DNA of 64,000 nucleotides from an uncultured Collinsella sp. (lineage in GTDB: Bacteria; Actinomycetota; Coriobacteriia; Coriobacteriales; Coriobacteriaceae): the NCBI GenBank assembly GCA_902494345.1, contig CABUSV010000014.1, positions 1 through 64,000 of the forward strand, given 5' to 3'. This document shows positions 24,449 through 31,905 of this stretch, in pieces. The position numbers were made by a program, and so were the translations under genes. Under the pieces are notes generated by a model. The model had not been told where the DNA came from. It did no database searches and saw only the letters and a list, made by a program, of their open reading frames with translations. Each line of letters begins with the position of its first letter. The first letter of the stretch is position 1.

Positions 24449-25540
24449 ATGCAAACAAACCCTTTTAAGCCCACAGCAGGTAAAACACCTCCCACGATTA
24501 TCGGCCGCGAAGATGTACTCGAAGAATTCAGTGAAGGCCTCGCCAACGGGCCTGGTGCCCCGGGGCGCCTAATGCGCATAGCTGGCGTCCGTGGAACGGG
24601 CAAGACGGTCCTCCTTGACGAGTGCTCACGTTTGGCGCAAAGCCGTGGCTGGACGGTCATAAAAGAGGTCGCAACCGAGAGACTTTGCCAGCGCATTCTC
24701 GAACAGCTGCAGCCCAAATTCCAGGCCAAACACGCCAGATTTGAGCCCACCGTAGCTGGCATATCCATCGGCAGCATAGATATTGAGCGAATCGGCCCAT
24801 CGCTACGCGACGCCATGAGACAGACAATATCCAAGAATGGAAATGGCCTGCTCATCACTCTCGACGAGGTTCAAGACGCAGAGCTCGATGAGGTCCGAAC
24901 GCTCTCCATTGCGATTCAGCAGGTTATCGGCGAAGACCTTGATATCGCCTTTGTTTTTGCTGGGCTGCCTTCGATGATTGAAAGCATCATCAACGGCAAA
25001 ACACTCACGTTCTTACGCCGTGCACTTCCCTTTGACCTCAAAGCGGTAGCAGTAACCGAGGTTTCGTATTCCCTCGAGGAAACCATCGAAGCGTCTGGCA
25101 TGGAGCTGCAGCCAGGTATTGCAGGCCAACTTGCCGAGGCGACGCAAGGCTATCCTTTTATGATCCAACTTGTCGGTTACTACGCATGGCAGTTAGCCAA
25201 GCGCGCCCATATGTCTGTTATCGGAGAGGAAGAGGCAAAACGCGGTATCGCCACAGCACGCGAACGATTCTGTGCCATGGTAATTGAACCCGCGCTGCAG
25301 CGCATTCCACCCACGTGCATCGCTTATCTTTTGAGCATGGCCTCGCTGGGACAGACATGCTCGACCAGCATGGTTGCCAATGACTTAAACAAAACACCTC
25401 AACAGGTGAGTTCCATCCGCAGTCGCCTGTTAAGAGAATCGATTATCGAGGCTCCTTCGTACGGCAAGGTCTCATTTGCCATCCCCTACATGCGCGACTA
25501 CCTCTGCGAACACAAAGCCGAACTGGAAGTTGAACTGTAG
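24449..25540 (+). CDS. AAA+/STAND-type ATPase with C-terminal winged helix
   Basis: This 363-residue protein has an IIGRE lead-in, a Walker A motif GVRGTGKTVLL (about residue 45) and a Walker B LLITLDEVQDAE (about 130). A sensor-like segment FVFAGLPSM follows, then a helical lid and a winged-helix-like end with TPQQVSSIRSRLLRESII. This layout resembles ORC1/Cdc6-like and archaeal-type ATPases found in many bacteria, often with toxin, transport or defence links. The ATG at 24449 has AAAGGTGG five nt upstream. It is a single gene with its own terminator and an unusual repeat array in the promoter. Function unknown. Confidence 0.85.
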   Translation: MQTNPFKPTAGKTPPTIIGREDVLEEFSEGLANGPGAPGRLMRIAGVRGTGKTVLLDECSRLAQSRGWTVIKEVATERLCQRILEQLQPKFQAKHARFEPTVAGISIGSIDIERIGPSLRDAMRQTISKNGNGLLITLDEVQDAELDEVRTLSIAIQQVIGEDLDIAFVFAGLPSMIESIINGKTLTFLRRALPFDLKAVAVTEVSYSLEETIEASGMELQPGIAGQLAEATQGYPFMIQLVGYYAWQLAKRAHMSVIGEEEAKRGIATARERFCAMVIEPALQRIPPTCIAYLLSMASLGQTCSTSMVANDLNKTPQQVSSIRSRLLRESIIEAPSYGKVSFAIPYMRDYLCEHKAELEVEL

Positions 25541-25560
25541 AAACGGCAACTGCCCTGCAA

Positions 25561-25611
25561 GACGAAAACCGTTTGCGTACGGATTTAAAGCAGACGTAAA
25601 CGGTTTTCGTC
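25561..25611 (+). terminator. Terminator of the ATPase gene
   Basis: Arms 25561-25578 and 25594-25611 pair over 18 bp with one G-U (GACGAAAACCGTTTGCGT), followed by TGTTTTACG. It begins 20 nt past the stop. Confidence 0.75.
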
Positions 25612-25711
25612 TGTTTTACGTTCGGAAATAAGACGCAAATTGCACTTTCGTATGGTTTTACGCCAAACGCAACACGCTTTCGTCCGGCAATACGTCCGCA
25701 ATCCAAACGGA

Positions 25712-25745
25712 AAAGGCCCCGAGCTCGTATGAACTCGCGGCCTTT
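25712..25745 (-). terminator. Terminator downstream of the flavin oxidoreductase
   Basis: A 15-bp stem with two weak pairs and a GTAT loop, followed on the minus strand by TTTTCCG. It may serve the minus-strand gene that ends at 25897. Together with the hairpin at 25831-25879, it fills an otherwise empty 356-nt gap. Confidence 0.55.
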
Positions 25746-25830
25746 GTGCCACACATCTATGAGAGGAAAAATTCGATGCATACGGGCGCTACTCCATGAA
25801 GCCGCCCTGGGATGGCGGCAACCTCGTCAA

Positions 25831-25879
25831 TGGGGCCAGGTTTACATGCACCGAGTTGGTGCAAAATAACCTGGCCCCC
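25831..25879. terminator. Two-tier hairpin after the flavin oxidoreductase
   Basis: Outer arms 25831-25842 and 25868-25879 (TGGGGCCAGGTT) are perfect; an inner stem TGCACC/GGTGCA sits inside. It starts 17 nt past the stop at 25897. Confidence 0.55.
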
Positions 25880-25896
25880 ATGCACCAAGGGGTCGG

Positions 25897-27846
25897 CTAG
25901 AGCTCGCAGGCAACCTTGTAGCCATCGCCGATGGCATCGCGGATGTTGCCACACTTCTGGGCATCGCCCAGCACGTGGACAGCGACGCCGGCAGCGGCAA
26001 GGTCGTCGGCCAACTTGGTATTGGGACGATAGCCCATGGCAAGCACCAGCGTATCGGCACCGGTGATGGTGTGGACCTCGCCGTCCTTTTCGTAGCTGAT
26101 GGTGTCCTCGGTAATCTCGGTCACCTTGGCCTCGGTCAGCACGTGGACGCCCTTTGAGAGCATGCGCGTGATGAGCACCGCGCGGCCGGCGCCGCCCTCG
26201 TTGGCGGCGAGCGTCTTGGTCATCTCGATGACGGTGACATCGCGATTGGCCGGCGACAGGTCATTGACCAACGGGGCCAGGTAATCGGCCGTCTCGCAGC
26301 CGACGGTGCCGCCGCCCACGATGACGATCTTCTTGCCCGGGAAAGCCTTGCCGCCCAGCAGGTCGTCGGCCGTCATAACCTGCTTAAAGCCCTGCATGAA
26401 GGCCGGAGCGATGGGCTCGGCGCCATAAGCCAGGACGACCTCGTAGCCGGCGTAGTCACGCTGAATGTCCTCGGCAGTAAGCTCGGTGCCAAATACGCAC
26501 TTCACGCCGGCCTCGGCCAGGCGACGATACTGATACTTGATCACGCGGGTGAGTTCCTGCTTTGCCGGCGGAACGGCTGCGATGCGCATCTCGCCGCCCG
26601 GCTCATCCTGCTTGTCCACGAGCACCACGTTGTGGCCGCGCTTGGCGGCAATGTAGGCTGCCTCCATGCCCGCAGGACCAGCGCCCACAACGAGCACGTT
26701 CTTGACCTCGGCGGCAGGCTCGTAGCCGGCCTCGTCGCGCTCCACGTCCGGGTTGACGGTGCAGGAGATGCGCTTGCCGAACATAATGCCGTTCAGGCAG
26801 CGCAGGCAGCCGATACAGGGGCGGATATCGTCGGCGTTGCCGACAGCGGCCTTGTTGCAGAACTCGGCATCGCACAGATTGGCGCGGCCCATCATGCAGA
26901 TGTCGGCAGCACCGTCCTCGATCAGCTCCTCGGCAATCCAGGCCTCGTTGATGCGGCCGACGGTGGCGACGGGAATGTTGACGTGCTTTTTAATCTCGCG
27001 CGAGCAGGCGGCATGCGAGGCCTGCTGAGTACCGGCGGCGGGAATTGCGGAGCCGCGCTTGATGGTGGTACCACCCGACACATGAATCATGTCGACGCCG
27101 GCCTTCTCCAGGCGACGCGAGACGTAGATCATGTCGTTGAGGGTCAGGCCGCCATCGGTGTACTCATCGCCCGAGATACGAACGTCGATGATAAAGTCCT
27201 TGCCGCAGCGCTCGCGAATCTCGGCGATGACCTCGAGCAAGAAGCGCATACGGGCGTCGAGCGAGCCGCCGTACTCGTCGGTGCGCTTGTTATAGAGCGG
27301 GGTCAAAAAGCCGCCGAGCATGCCGTGGGCGTGTGCCGCATGGACCTCGACGCCATCGACACCGGCCTTCTGCATGCGCACTGCAGCGTCACCGAACTGA
27401 TGCGTGAGTTCGTGGATCTCATCGACCGTGATGGGACGCGGTGCCTCGCGGGCGTAAGACGGGCCCACAAAGGACGGAGCGATCAGGCGCGGCGTACCCG
27501 GAATGTTAAAGGCCATGTAGGCGGGGTGGAAGAGCTGCGGCATGATCTTGCAGCCATACTCGTGGACAGCCGCGGCGAGCTTTTCCCAGCCGGGGATAAA
27601 CGTGTCGTCGTAGCAGCACATGTCACCCGGCAGATAGGTATAAGTAGGCTCGACCGTCACGACCTCGGTGATGATGAGGCCCACGCCGCCCTTGGCGCGG
27701 GCACGGTAATGATCGACCAAGTCATCGGTCACATAGCCATGATCGGCCAGGTTGGTGGACACCGGCGGCATAAAGACGCGGTTCTTGACCTCGGTTGTAC
27801 CGACCTTGATCGGGCTAAAGAGCATCGGATAGGCAGAGGACTCCAT
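25897..27846 (-). CDS. NADH:flavin oxidoreductase, 2,4-dienoyl-CoA reductase/BaiCD-like (FMN, 4Fe-4S, FAD)
   Basis: This 649-residue enzyme has an N-terminal old-yellow-enzyme TIM barrel (about 5-340) with the H-A-A-H-A-H-G active-site segment. A 4Fe-4S motif follows, CIGCLRC with a fourth Cys in ISCTVNP. A C-terminal FAD/NAD(P) module begins with VLVVGAGPAGMEAAY and has a second Rossmann motif IVIVGGGTVGCE. Such enzymes reduce activated C=C bonds in enoates, bile acid intermediates or dienoyl-CoA. AAAGGAAG lies 5 nt before the ATG. The gene is alone, with a promoter set inside a perfect inverted repeat. The substrate is not predictable from sequence. Confidence 0.92.
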   Translation of the reverse strand: MESSAYPMLFSPIKVGTTEVKNRVFMPPVSTNLADHGYVTDDLVDHYRARAKGGVGLIITEVVTVEPTYTYLPGDMCCYDDTFIPGWEKLAAAVHEYGCKIMPQLFHPAYMAFNIPGTPRLIAPSFVGPSYAREAPRPITVDEIHELTHQFGDAAVRMQKAGVDGVEVHAAHAHGMLGGFLTPLYNKRTDEYGGSLDARMRFLLEVIAEIRERCGKDFIIDVRISGDEYTDGGLTLNDMIYVSRRLEKAGVDMIHVSGGTTIKRGSAIPAAGTQQASHAACSREIKKHVNIPVATVGRINEAWIAEELIEDGAADICMMGRANLCDAEFCNKAAVGNADDIRPCIGCLRCLNGIMFGKRISCTVNPDVERDEAGYEPAAEVKNVLVVGAGPAGMEAAYIAAKRGHNVVLVDKQDEPGGEMRIAAVPPAKQELTRVIKYQYRRLAEAGVKCVFGTELTAEDIQRDYAGYEVVLAYGAEPIAPAFMQGFKQVMTADDLLGGKAFPGKKIVIVGGGTVGCETADYLAPLVNDLSPANRDVTVIEMTKTLAANEGGAGRAVLITRMLSKGVHVLTEAKVTEITEDTISYEKDGEVHTITGADTLVLAMGYRPNTKLADDLAAAGVAVHVLGDAQKCGNIRDAIGDGYKVACEL

Positions 27847-27874
27847 ACAGGCTTCCTTTCGTTTGAGCCGCTCG

Positions 27875-27927
27875 GCGGCAGTTGCTAACGTACTTATCAT
27901 ATCAGCAACTGCCGCGTCCGCAGTCAA
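27875..27927 (-). promoter_or_regulatory. Promoter overlapping a 12-bp perfect inverted repeat
   Basis: On the minus strand TTGACT (27927-27922), a 17-nt spacer and TGATAT (27904-27899) lie 50-80 nt upstream of the oxidoreductase start. The arms GCGGCAGTTGCT (27875-27886) and AGCAACTGCCGC (27904-27915) flank the -10, an operator-like arrangement. Confidence 0.5.
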
Positions 27928-27948
27928 ACATGCCCAAACGCCGGTCGG

Positions 27949-28149
27949 CTAATGAATACCGCGGCTCAAGTCTTCGGCGATTTTGTCCACACCCTTAAGC
28001 GCAGCGCAAGTCTTTTTGTTGGAGCAATGCCCCGTGCAAACGCCACCCTGAGCGCAATCGGCGCAGGTGCCCTTGCGGTAGATGCGCAAGCATACCGCGA
28101 CAAACGCAATACCGATAACAGCCAGTACAACAATATCGATAGGTGCCAT
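27949..28149 (-). CDS. FeoB-associated Cys-rich membrane protein
   Basis: This is a 66-residue protein with one N-terminal membrane segment (IDIVVLAVIGIAFVAVCLRIY) and a Cys-rich tail (CADCAQGGVCTGHCSNKKTC). This matches the small proteins commonly found beside feoB. GAGGAGG lies 6 nt before the ATG. It follows feoB on the same strand but a T-tailed terminator separates them, so it may be transcribed by read-through or from its own promoter. A role in iron handling at the membrane is inferred from association. Confidence 0.8.
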   Translation of the reverse strand: MAPIDIVVLAVIGIAFVAVCLRIYRKGTCADCAQGGVCTGHCSNKKTCAALKGVDKIAEDLSRGIH

Positions 28150-28261
28150 AGCAAGCCTCCTCTAGTTAACCACCACTTACTTTACCCCATTCTCCACCTA
28201 CCAAAAAGGGACAGGTTTGTTTTAGTCGGTTTTATCTGCGGAAACGCCACATCTCTCCCAC

Positions 28262-28295
28262 CAAAAAGCCCGAGTGTCGCTGGGACACCCGGGCT
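28262..28295 (-). terminator. Terminator after feoB
   Basis: AGCCCGAGTGTC pairs with GACACCCGGGCT with one weak pair; on the minus strand TTTTTGG follows. It starts 30 nt past the feoB stop. Confidence 0.75.
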
Positions 28296-28324
28296 CGTGG
28301 AAAGGGGTTAATCCTTATTCGGAC

Positions 28325-30652
28325 TTAAGCGGAAACTGCGGCGGAAGCAGTGTTGGTCTCGTCCTCATCGGTCCATGCATGCTTGGGCATGGGACGGAAA
28401 ATCTGGAAGAGCATCGCAACCAGCAGCACAATGGCCACAACCGTCCAGATACCAAACTGCCCCAGAACAAGCAGGTTGTAGAACTGGTTGATGAACAGGC
28501 CGATCACCCAAGCGAAGGCGCACTCGTAGCCGATGGCAATCGCGGTCCACTTGCCAGAGTCCATCTGGTTGCGGATGGTGCCAATGGCGGCAAAGCACGG
28601 AGCGCACAGCAGGTTGAAGGCGCCGAAGGCCACGCAAGCGCCCATGGTGGGGAACATGCCGGCAAACGCGGTCCACAGGCTCGGGTCGGTCTCGCCCGCG
28701 TCGGCGACGGACAGCAGCGAGCCGGCGGTGGCGACGACGTTCTCCTTGGCGACGAGGCCAGAGACGGTCAGTGCGGTTGCCTGCCAGGTGCTAAAGCCGA
28801 GCGGGGCGAAGATCCAAGCGACCAGGTTGCCGAGCATGGCGAGCACGGAGTAGTCCATGAACTCCTCGGGGATGCCGTCCATCGCAGGCAGGAAGCCAAA
28901 GGAACCGTTGTAGCTACCAAAGTTGGACAGGAACCAAACCACGACAGTGGAGGCGAAGATGACCGTGCCGGCCTTCTTGATAAAGGCCCAGCAGCGCTCC
29001 CACACGTGCAGCGCCCAAGAGCGGATCGCCGGGAAGTGGTAGGCGGGAAGCTCCATAACGAACGGCGTCGGGCGACCGGCGAAGAGCTTGGTCTTCTTGA
29101 GCATAAGGCCCGAGGCGATGACGGCAAAGACGCCCAGGAAGTAGAAGAGCGGGCTGATCCACGCCGCGGTGGTGGAAGAGTCGCCGATGATGGAACCCAT
29201 GAGCAGGGCGATGATCGGCAGCTTAGCGCCGCAGGGGATGAACGTGGTAGTCATGACCGTCATGCGGCGGTCCTTCTCGTTCTCGATGGTCTTAGTAGCC
29301 ATGACGCCGGGGACGCCGCAGCCCGAAGACACGAGCATGGGGATGAACGACTTACCGGACAGGCCAAAGCGGCGGAACACGCGGTCCATGATGAAGGCAA
29401 CGCGGGCCATGTAGCCGCAGTCCTCCAGGAAGGACAGCATCACAAAAAGCAGGAACATCTGCGGCACAAAGCCGAAGATGGCGCCCAGGCCGCCGACGAT
29501 ACCGTCACAGACGAGCGAATCGACCAGGCCACCGTCCTCGGTGCCACCCGCCACAAGCGCGTCGTGGACCATGGTGGTAATACCCGGAACATACGGGCCA
29601 TACTGCGCCGGGTCGACCGAGTCAGCGTCGTCACCCGCGGCCTCGACAGCCTCATCGTAGGCGTCGCGGCCCTGGCCGAGCACATACCAACCGTCGGTAC
29701 CAAAGAGCTGGTCGTTGGTGAAGTCGGTCACCGTGCCGCCCAAGGTAGAAACGGCGATGTAGTACACGCAGAACATGATGACGACAAAGATCGGCAGGCC
29801 CAGAATACGGTTGGTAACCACGCGGTCGATCTTCTCGGAGGTGCTCATCTTGGCCGGGGCCTTGGTGAGGCACTCGTCGATGATGTGCGCGATTACGCCG
29901 TAGCGCTCACCGGTGATGATGGACTCGGCGTCGTCATCGCAATCCTGCTCGCACTGGGCGACCAGCTGCTCTACGCGAGCAGCCTTCTCCTTAGTGAGGT
30001 TGATGAGCTTGCAGGCGTCCGCGTCGCGCTCAAACAGCTTGACAGCGTAGTAGCGGCGCTTGTTGGCGGGAACGCTCGCCGGAAGGTTGTTCTCGATGTG
30101 GTCCAGAACGTCCTCGATGGAGGAGTCGAACTTGTGCTCCGGCACCTGGCCCTTGGAAGCGGCGGACTTCTTAACCTGCTCGAACAGCTCCTTGATACCC
30201 TTGTTCTTAAGAGCCGAGATCATCATGACCGGGCAGCCGAGCTTCTTGGACAGCTTGTCGGTGTCGATCTTGTCACCGTTCTTCTCGACCAAGTCGGCCA
30301 TGTTGAGGGCAACGACCACGGGCAGGCCGGTCTCGATAACCTGAAGCGCCAGGTACAGGTTGCGCTCGAGGTTGGTGGCATCGACGACTTGGACGACAAC
30401 ATCGGGCTCGCCGCTCATGAGGTAATCGCGCGAGCATTGCTCCTCGGGGCTGTAGGGGGAAAGCGAGTAGATGCCAGGGAGGTCTGTGATGGTAACGTTC
30501 TTGTCGCTTAGGAGCTTGGCTTCCTTTTTCTCAACCGTGACGCCGGGCCAGTTGCCAACGTAGCCGTTGGCGCCGGTGATCAGGTTGAAAAGCGTGGTCT
30601 TGCCGCAGTTGGGGTTACCCGCCAGCGCGACATGGATCTGAGAATCCGCCAT
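28325..30652 (-). CDS. feoB: Ferrous iron transporter FeoB
   Basis: This 775-residue inner membrane protein imports Fe(II). The N-terminal G domain (1-165) has GNPNCGKTTLFN, the DLPGIYSL segment and NMADLV; a helical GDI-like region follows (about 170-270). The membrane part has two gate regions, with the Cys in SSGCGVPGVMATKTI and a later Cys-rich segment FNLLCAPCFAAIGTI. GAAGGATTGA precedes the ATG. It lies downstream of two feoA genes, with a DtxR-like box in the gap. The length is typical. Confidence 0.97.
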   Translation of the reverse strand: MADSQIHVALAGNPNCGKTTLFNLITGANGYVGNWPGVTVEKKEAKLLSDKNVTITDLPGIYSLSPYSPEEQCSRDYLMSGEPDVVVQVVDATNLERNLYLALQVIETGLPVVVALNMADLVEKNGDKIDTDKLSKKLGCPVMMISALKNKGIKELFEQVKKSAASKGQVPEHKFDSSIEDVLDHIENNLPASVPANKRRYYAVKLFERDADACKLINLTKEKAARVEQLVAQCEQDCDDDAESIITGERYGVIAHIIDECLTKAPAKMSTSEKIDRVVTNRILGLPIFVVIMFCVYYIAVSTLGGTVTDFTNDQLFGTDGWYVLGQGRDAYDEAVEAAGDDADSVDPAQYGPYVPGITTMVHDALVAGGTEDGGLVDSLVCDGIVGGLGAIFGFVPQMFLLFVMLSFLEDCGYMARVAFIMDRVFRRFGLSGKSFIPMLVSSGCGVPGVMATKTIENEKDRRMTVMTTTFIPCGAKLPIIALLMGSIIGDSSTTAAWISPLFYFLGVFAVIASGLMLKKTKLFAGRPTPFVMELPAYHFPAIRSWALHVWERCWAFIKKAGTVIFASTVVVWFLSNFGSYNGSFGFLPAMDGIPEEFMDYSVLAMLGNLVAWIFAPLGFSTWQATALTVSGLVAKENVVATAGSLLSVADAGETDPSLWTAFAGMFPTMGACVAFGAFNLLCAPCFAAIGTIRNQMDSGKWTAIAIGYECAFAWVIGLFINQFYNLLVLGQFGIWTVVAIVLLVAMLFQIFRPMPKHAWTDEDETNTASAAVSA

Positions 30653-30725
30653 TCAATCCTTCTTCCTTGTGTGCCTGCGCTGCTTTCTCCGCGCAGGCTG
30701 GATAATGTGCTTCAAAGATGCTGCA

Positions 30726-30744
30726 TTAAGTTAGAAAAACCTAA
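30726..30744 (-). promoter_or_regulatory. DtxR/IdeR-like iron box upstream of feoB
   Basis: The minus-strand sequence TTAGGTTTTTCTAACTTAA matches the palindromic TTAGGTTAGGCTAACCTAA consensus at 15 of 19 positions. It lies in the feoA-feoB gap, so feoB may have its own iron-repressed promoter. Confidence 0.55.
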
Positions 30745-30775
30745 CTTTATCTGCAGAAATATGCGCCGCGAGTCC

Positions 30776-30997
30776 TTACTGGACCTCGACGACGGCGGCC
30801 TCCTCCTTGCGGATGGAAAGCTCGTAGCCGCGCACGTTGATCTCGACCGGATCACCGAGCGGTGCAACCTTCACGACCTTGAACGAAGTGCCCTTGATGA
30901 GCCCCAGGTCCATAAGGTGGCGGCGAAGCGCACCCTCACCGTGAAGCTTGACGATGGTGGAGCTCTCGCCCACCTTAACGTCACCCAACGTCTTCAT
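30776..30997 (-). CDS. feoA: FeoA domain protein
   Basis: This 73-residue SH3-like cytosolic protein assists FeoB. It shows the pattern LGDVKVGESSTIVKLHG, RRHLMDLGLIKGT and DPVEINVRGYELSIRKEEA, typical of FeoA. AAAGGGGG lies 8 nt before the ATG. It is the second of two feoA genes, 40 nt after the first. Confidence 0.92.
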   Translation of the reverse strand: MKTLGDVKVGESSTIVKLHGEGALRRHLMDLGLIKGTSFKVVKVAPLGDPVEINVRGYELSIRKEEAAVVEVQ

Positions 30998-31037
30998 TTA
31001 CTTGTCCCCCTTTCAGTGCGTACAGAAATACCGTCGA

Positions 31038-31280
31038 CTAACCGACGGTCATGATGTGCATGGCAACCTTGGAATCGATACCAAAGCGTGCGCCCAGCAC
31101 AGTGACGATGATATTGGCGCCACTCGAGCTCACCACGTGGATTTCGTTGCCCTCGACAAAGCCGAGGTCCTTGAGGTGGTGCTTCATATCCTCATTGCCC
31201 TTTACACGAGACACGCGCACGGTTTCGCCCGCTTTTACCATCGAAAGCGGCATTGCCGGCATCTGCGGTCCGCAAGACAT
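31038..31280 (-). CDS. feoA: FeoA domain protein, second copy
   Basis: This 80-residue protein has a short Cys/Met/Pro leader (MSCGPQMPAMPLSMV) before the SH3-like fold with VSRVKGNEDMKHHLKDLGF and VTVLGARFGIDSKVAMHIM. The ATG at 31280 has AGGAG eight nt upstream; an upstream extension is unsupported. It is the first gene of the feo operon. Two diverged FeoA proteins with one FeoB suggest different partners or a heteromeric assembly. Confidence 0.9.
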   Translation of the reverse strand: MSCGPQMPAMPLSMVKAGETVRVSRVKGNEDMKHHLKDLGFVEGNEIHVVSSSGANIIVTVLGARFGIDSKVAMHIMTVG

Positions 31281-31323
31281 GACTGGGCTCCTAACATCGA
31301 TTCGTCCTTCACATCGACGCAGC

Positions 31324-31377
31324 AAAAGTTAACCACGCCTATGTTCGCTTTAGTAAACTAACACGTGGTTAACTTTT
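31324..31377. promoter_or_regulatory. 14-bp perfect inverted repeat upstream of the feo operon
   Basis: AAAAGTTAACCACG (31324-31337) and CGTGGTTAACTTTT (31364-31377) flank 26 nt that contain the palindrome TTAGTAAACTAA. It lies 44-97 nt upstream of the first feoA. It could be a metal regulator operator, or the hairpin could end transcripts from HPr. Confidence 0.45.
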
Positions 31378-31426
31378 TGGAAAGGGTCCCCATCCAGATT
31401 TCGAAAAAGTTTCCCATACGAAACAA

Positions 31427-31459
31427 AGGCACCGCAAAGACCATCTCTTTGCAGTGCCT
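31427..31459 (-). terminator. Terminator after the HPr gene
   Basis: AGGCACCGCAAAGA pairs with TCTTTGCAGTGCCT with one mismatch and a 5-nt loop; on the minus strand TTTGTTTCG follows. Confidence 0.65.
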
Positions 31460-31513
31460 ATTGATACCAATTTATGCAACAGAGGGGACTGCCCCTTTGT
31501 CACATTGTTGAGG

Positions 31514-31762
31514 TTAAAGCGAGAGGTTTCTGATCGACGTGACGCAGGAGGCCTCATCCACGCCCGAAACACGGAACACGACGTCTTCGCCACATTCGCC
31601 GCAGAGTGCCATGAGCCCTATAACGTCGCGGCCATCCGTGTGGCGATCGCCGATACTGACTGACACGTCGCTACGATGCTTGGCAATGATGTCATAGAGC
31701 AGCGCAACCGGGCGGGCATGTAATCCCAACGGATCTTTAATCGTCTTTGTAAACTCGACCAT
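31514..31762 (-). CDS. HPr family phosphocarrier with Asp at the Ser46 position
   Basis: This 82-residue protein is the HPr fold of the phosphotransferase system, which passes phosphate from enzyme I to sugar-specific IIA proteins. The active-site histidine is present in DPLGLHARPVALL. The regulatory serine region, usually K-S-I-x-G-x-M-S-L, reads RDVIGLMAL, so Ser46 is replaced by Asp. GGGAGGGG lies just before the ATG at 31762. No enzyme I gene is adjacent. The protein could be a PTS carrier that ignores HPr kinase, or a Crh-like or NPr-like regulator. Confidence 0.88.
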   Translation of the reverse strand: MVEFTKTIKDPLGLHARPVALLYDIIAKHRSDVSVSIGDRHTDGRDVIGLMALCGECGEDVVFRVSGVDEASCVTSIRNLSL

Positions 31763-31853
31763 GTCCCCTCCCACGACATCGCACATTCGGCCGGCAAACC
31801 CAGCCACGTGGTAGTTATTGTACGTTACCGGCCGCATCCCCGTCCCAAAAAAA

Positions 31854-31880
31854 CGAGGGAAGGCACGCGTCCTTCCCTCG
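31854..31880 (-). terminator. Strong terminator of aspS
   Basis: Perfect 10-bp arms CGAGGGAAGG/CCTTCCCTCG, 7-nt loop, followed on the minus strand by TTTTTTTGGG. It lies 26 nt past the stop. Confidence 0.9.
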
Positions 31881-31905
31881 CAACGGGCAATATGTAGCCG
31901 CTTGC

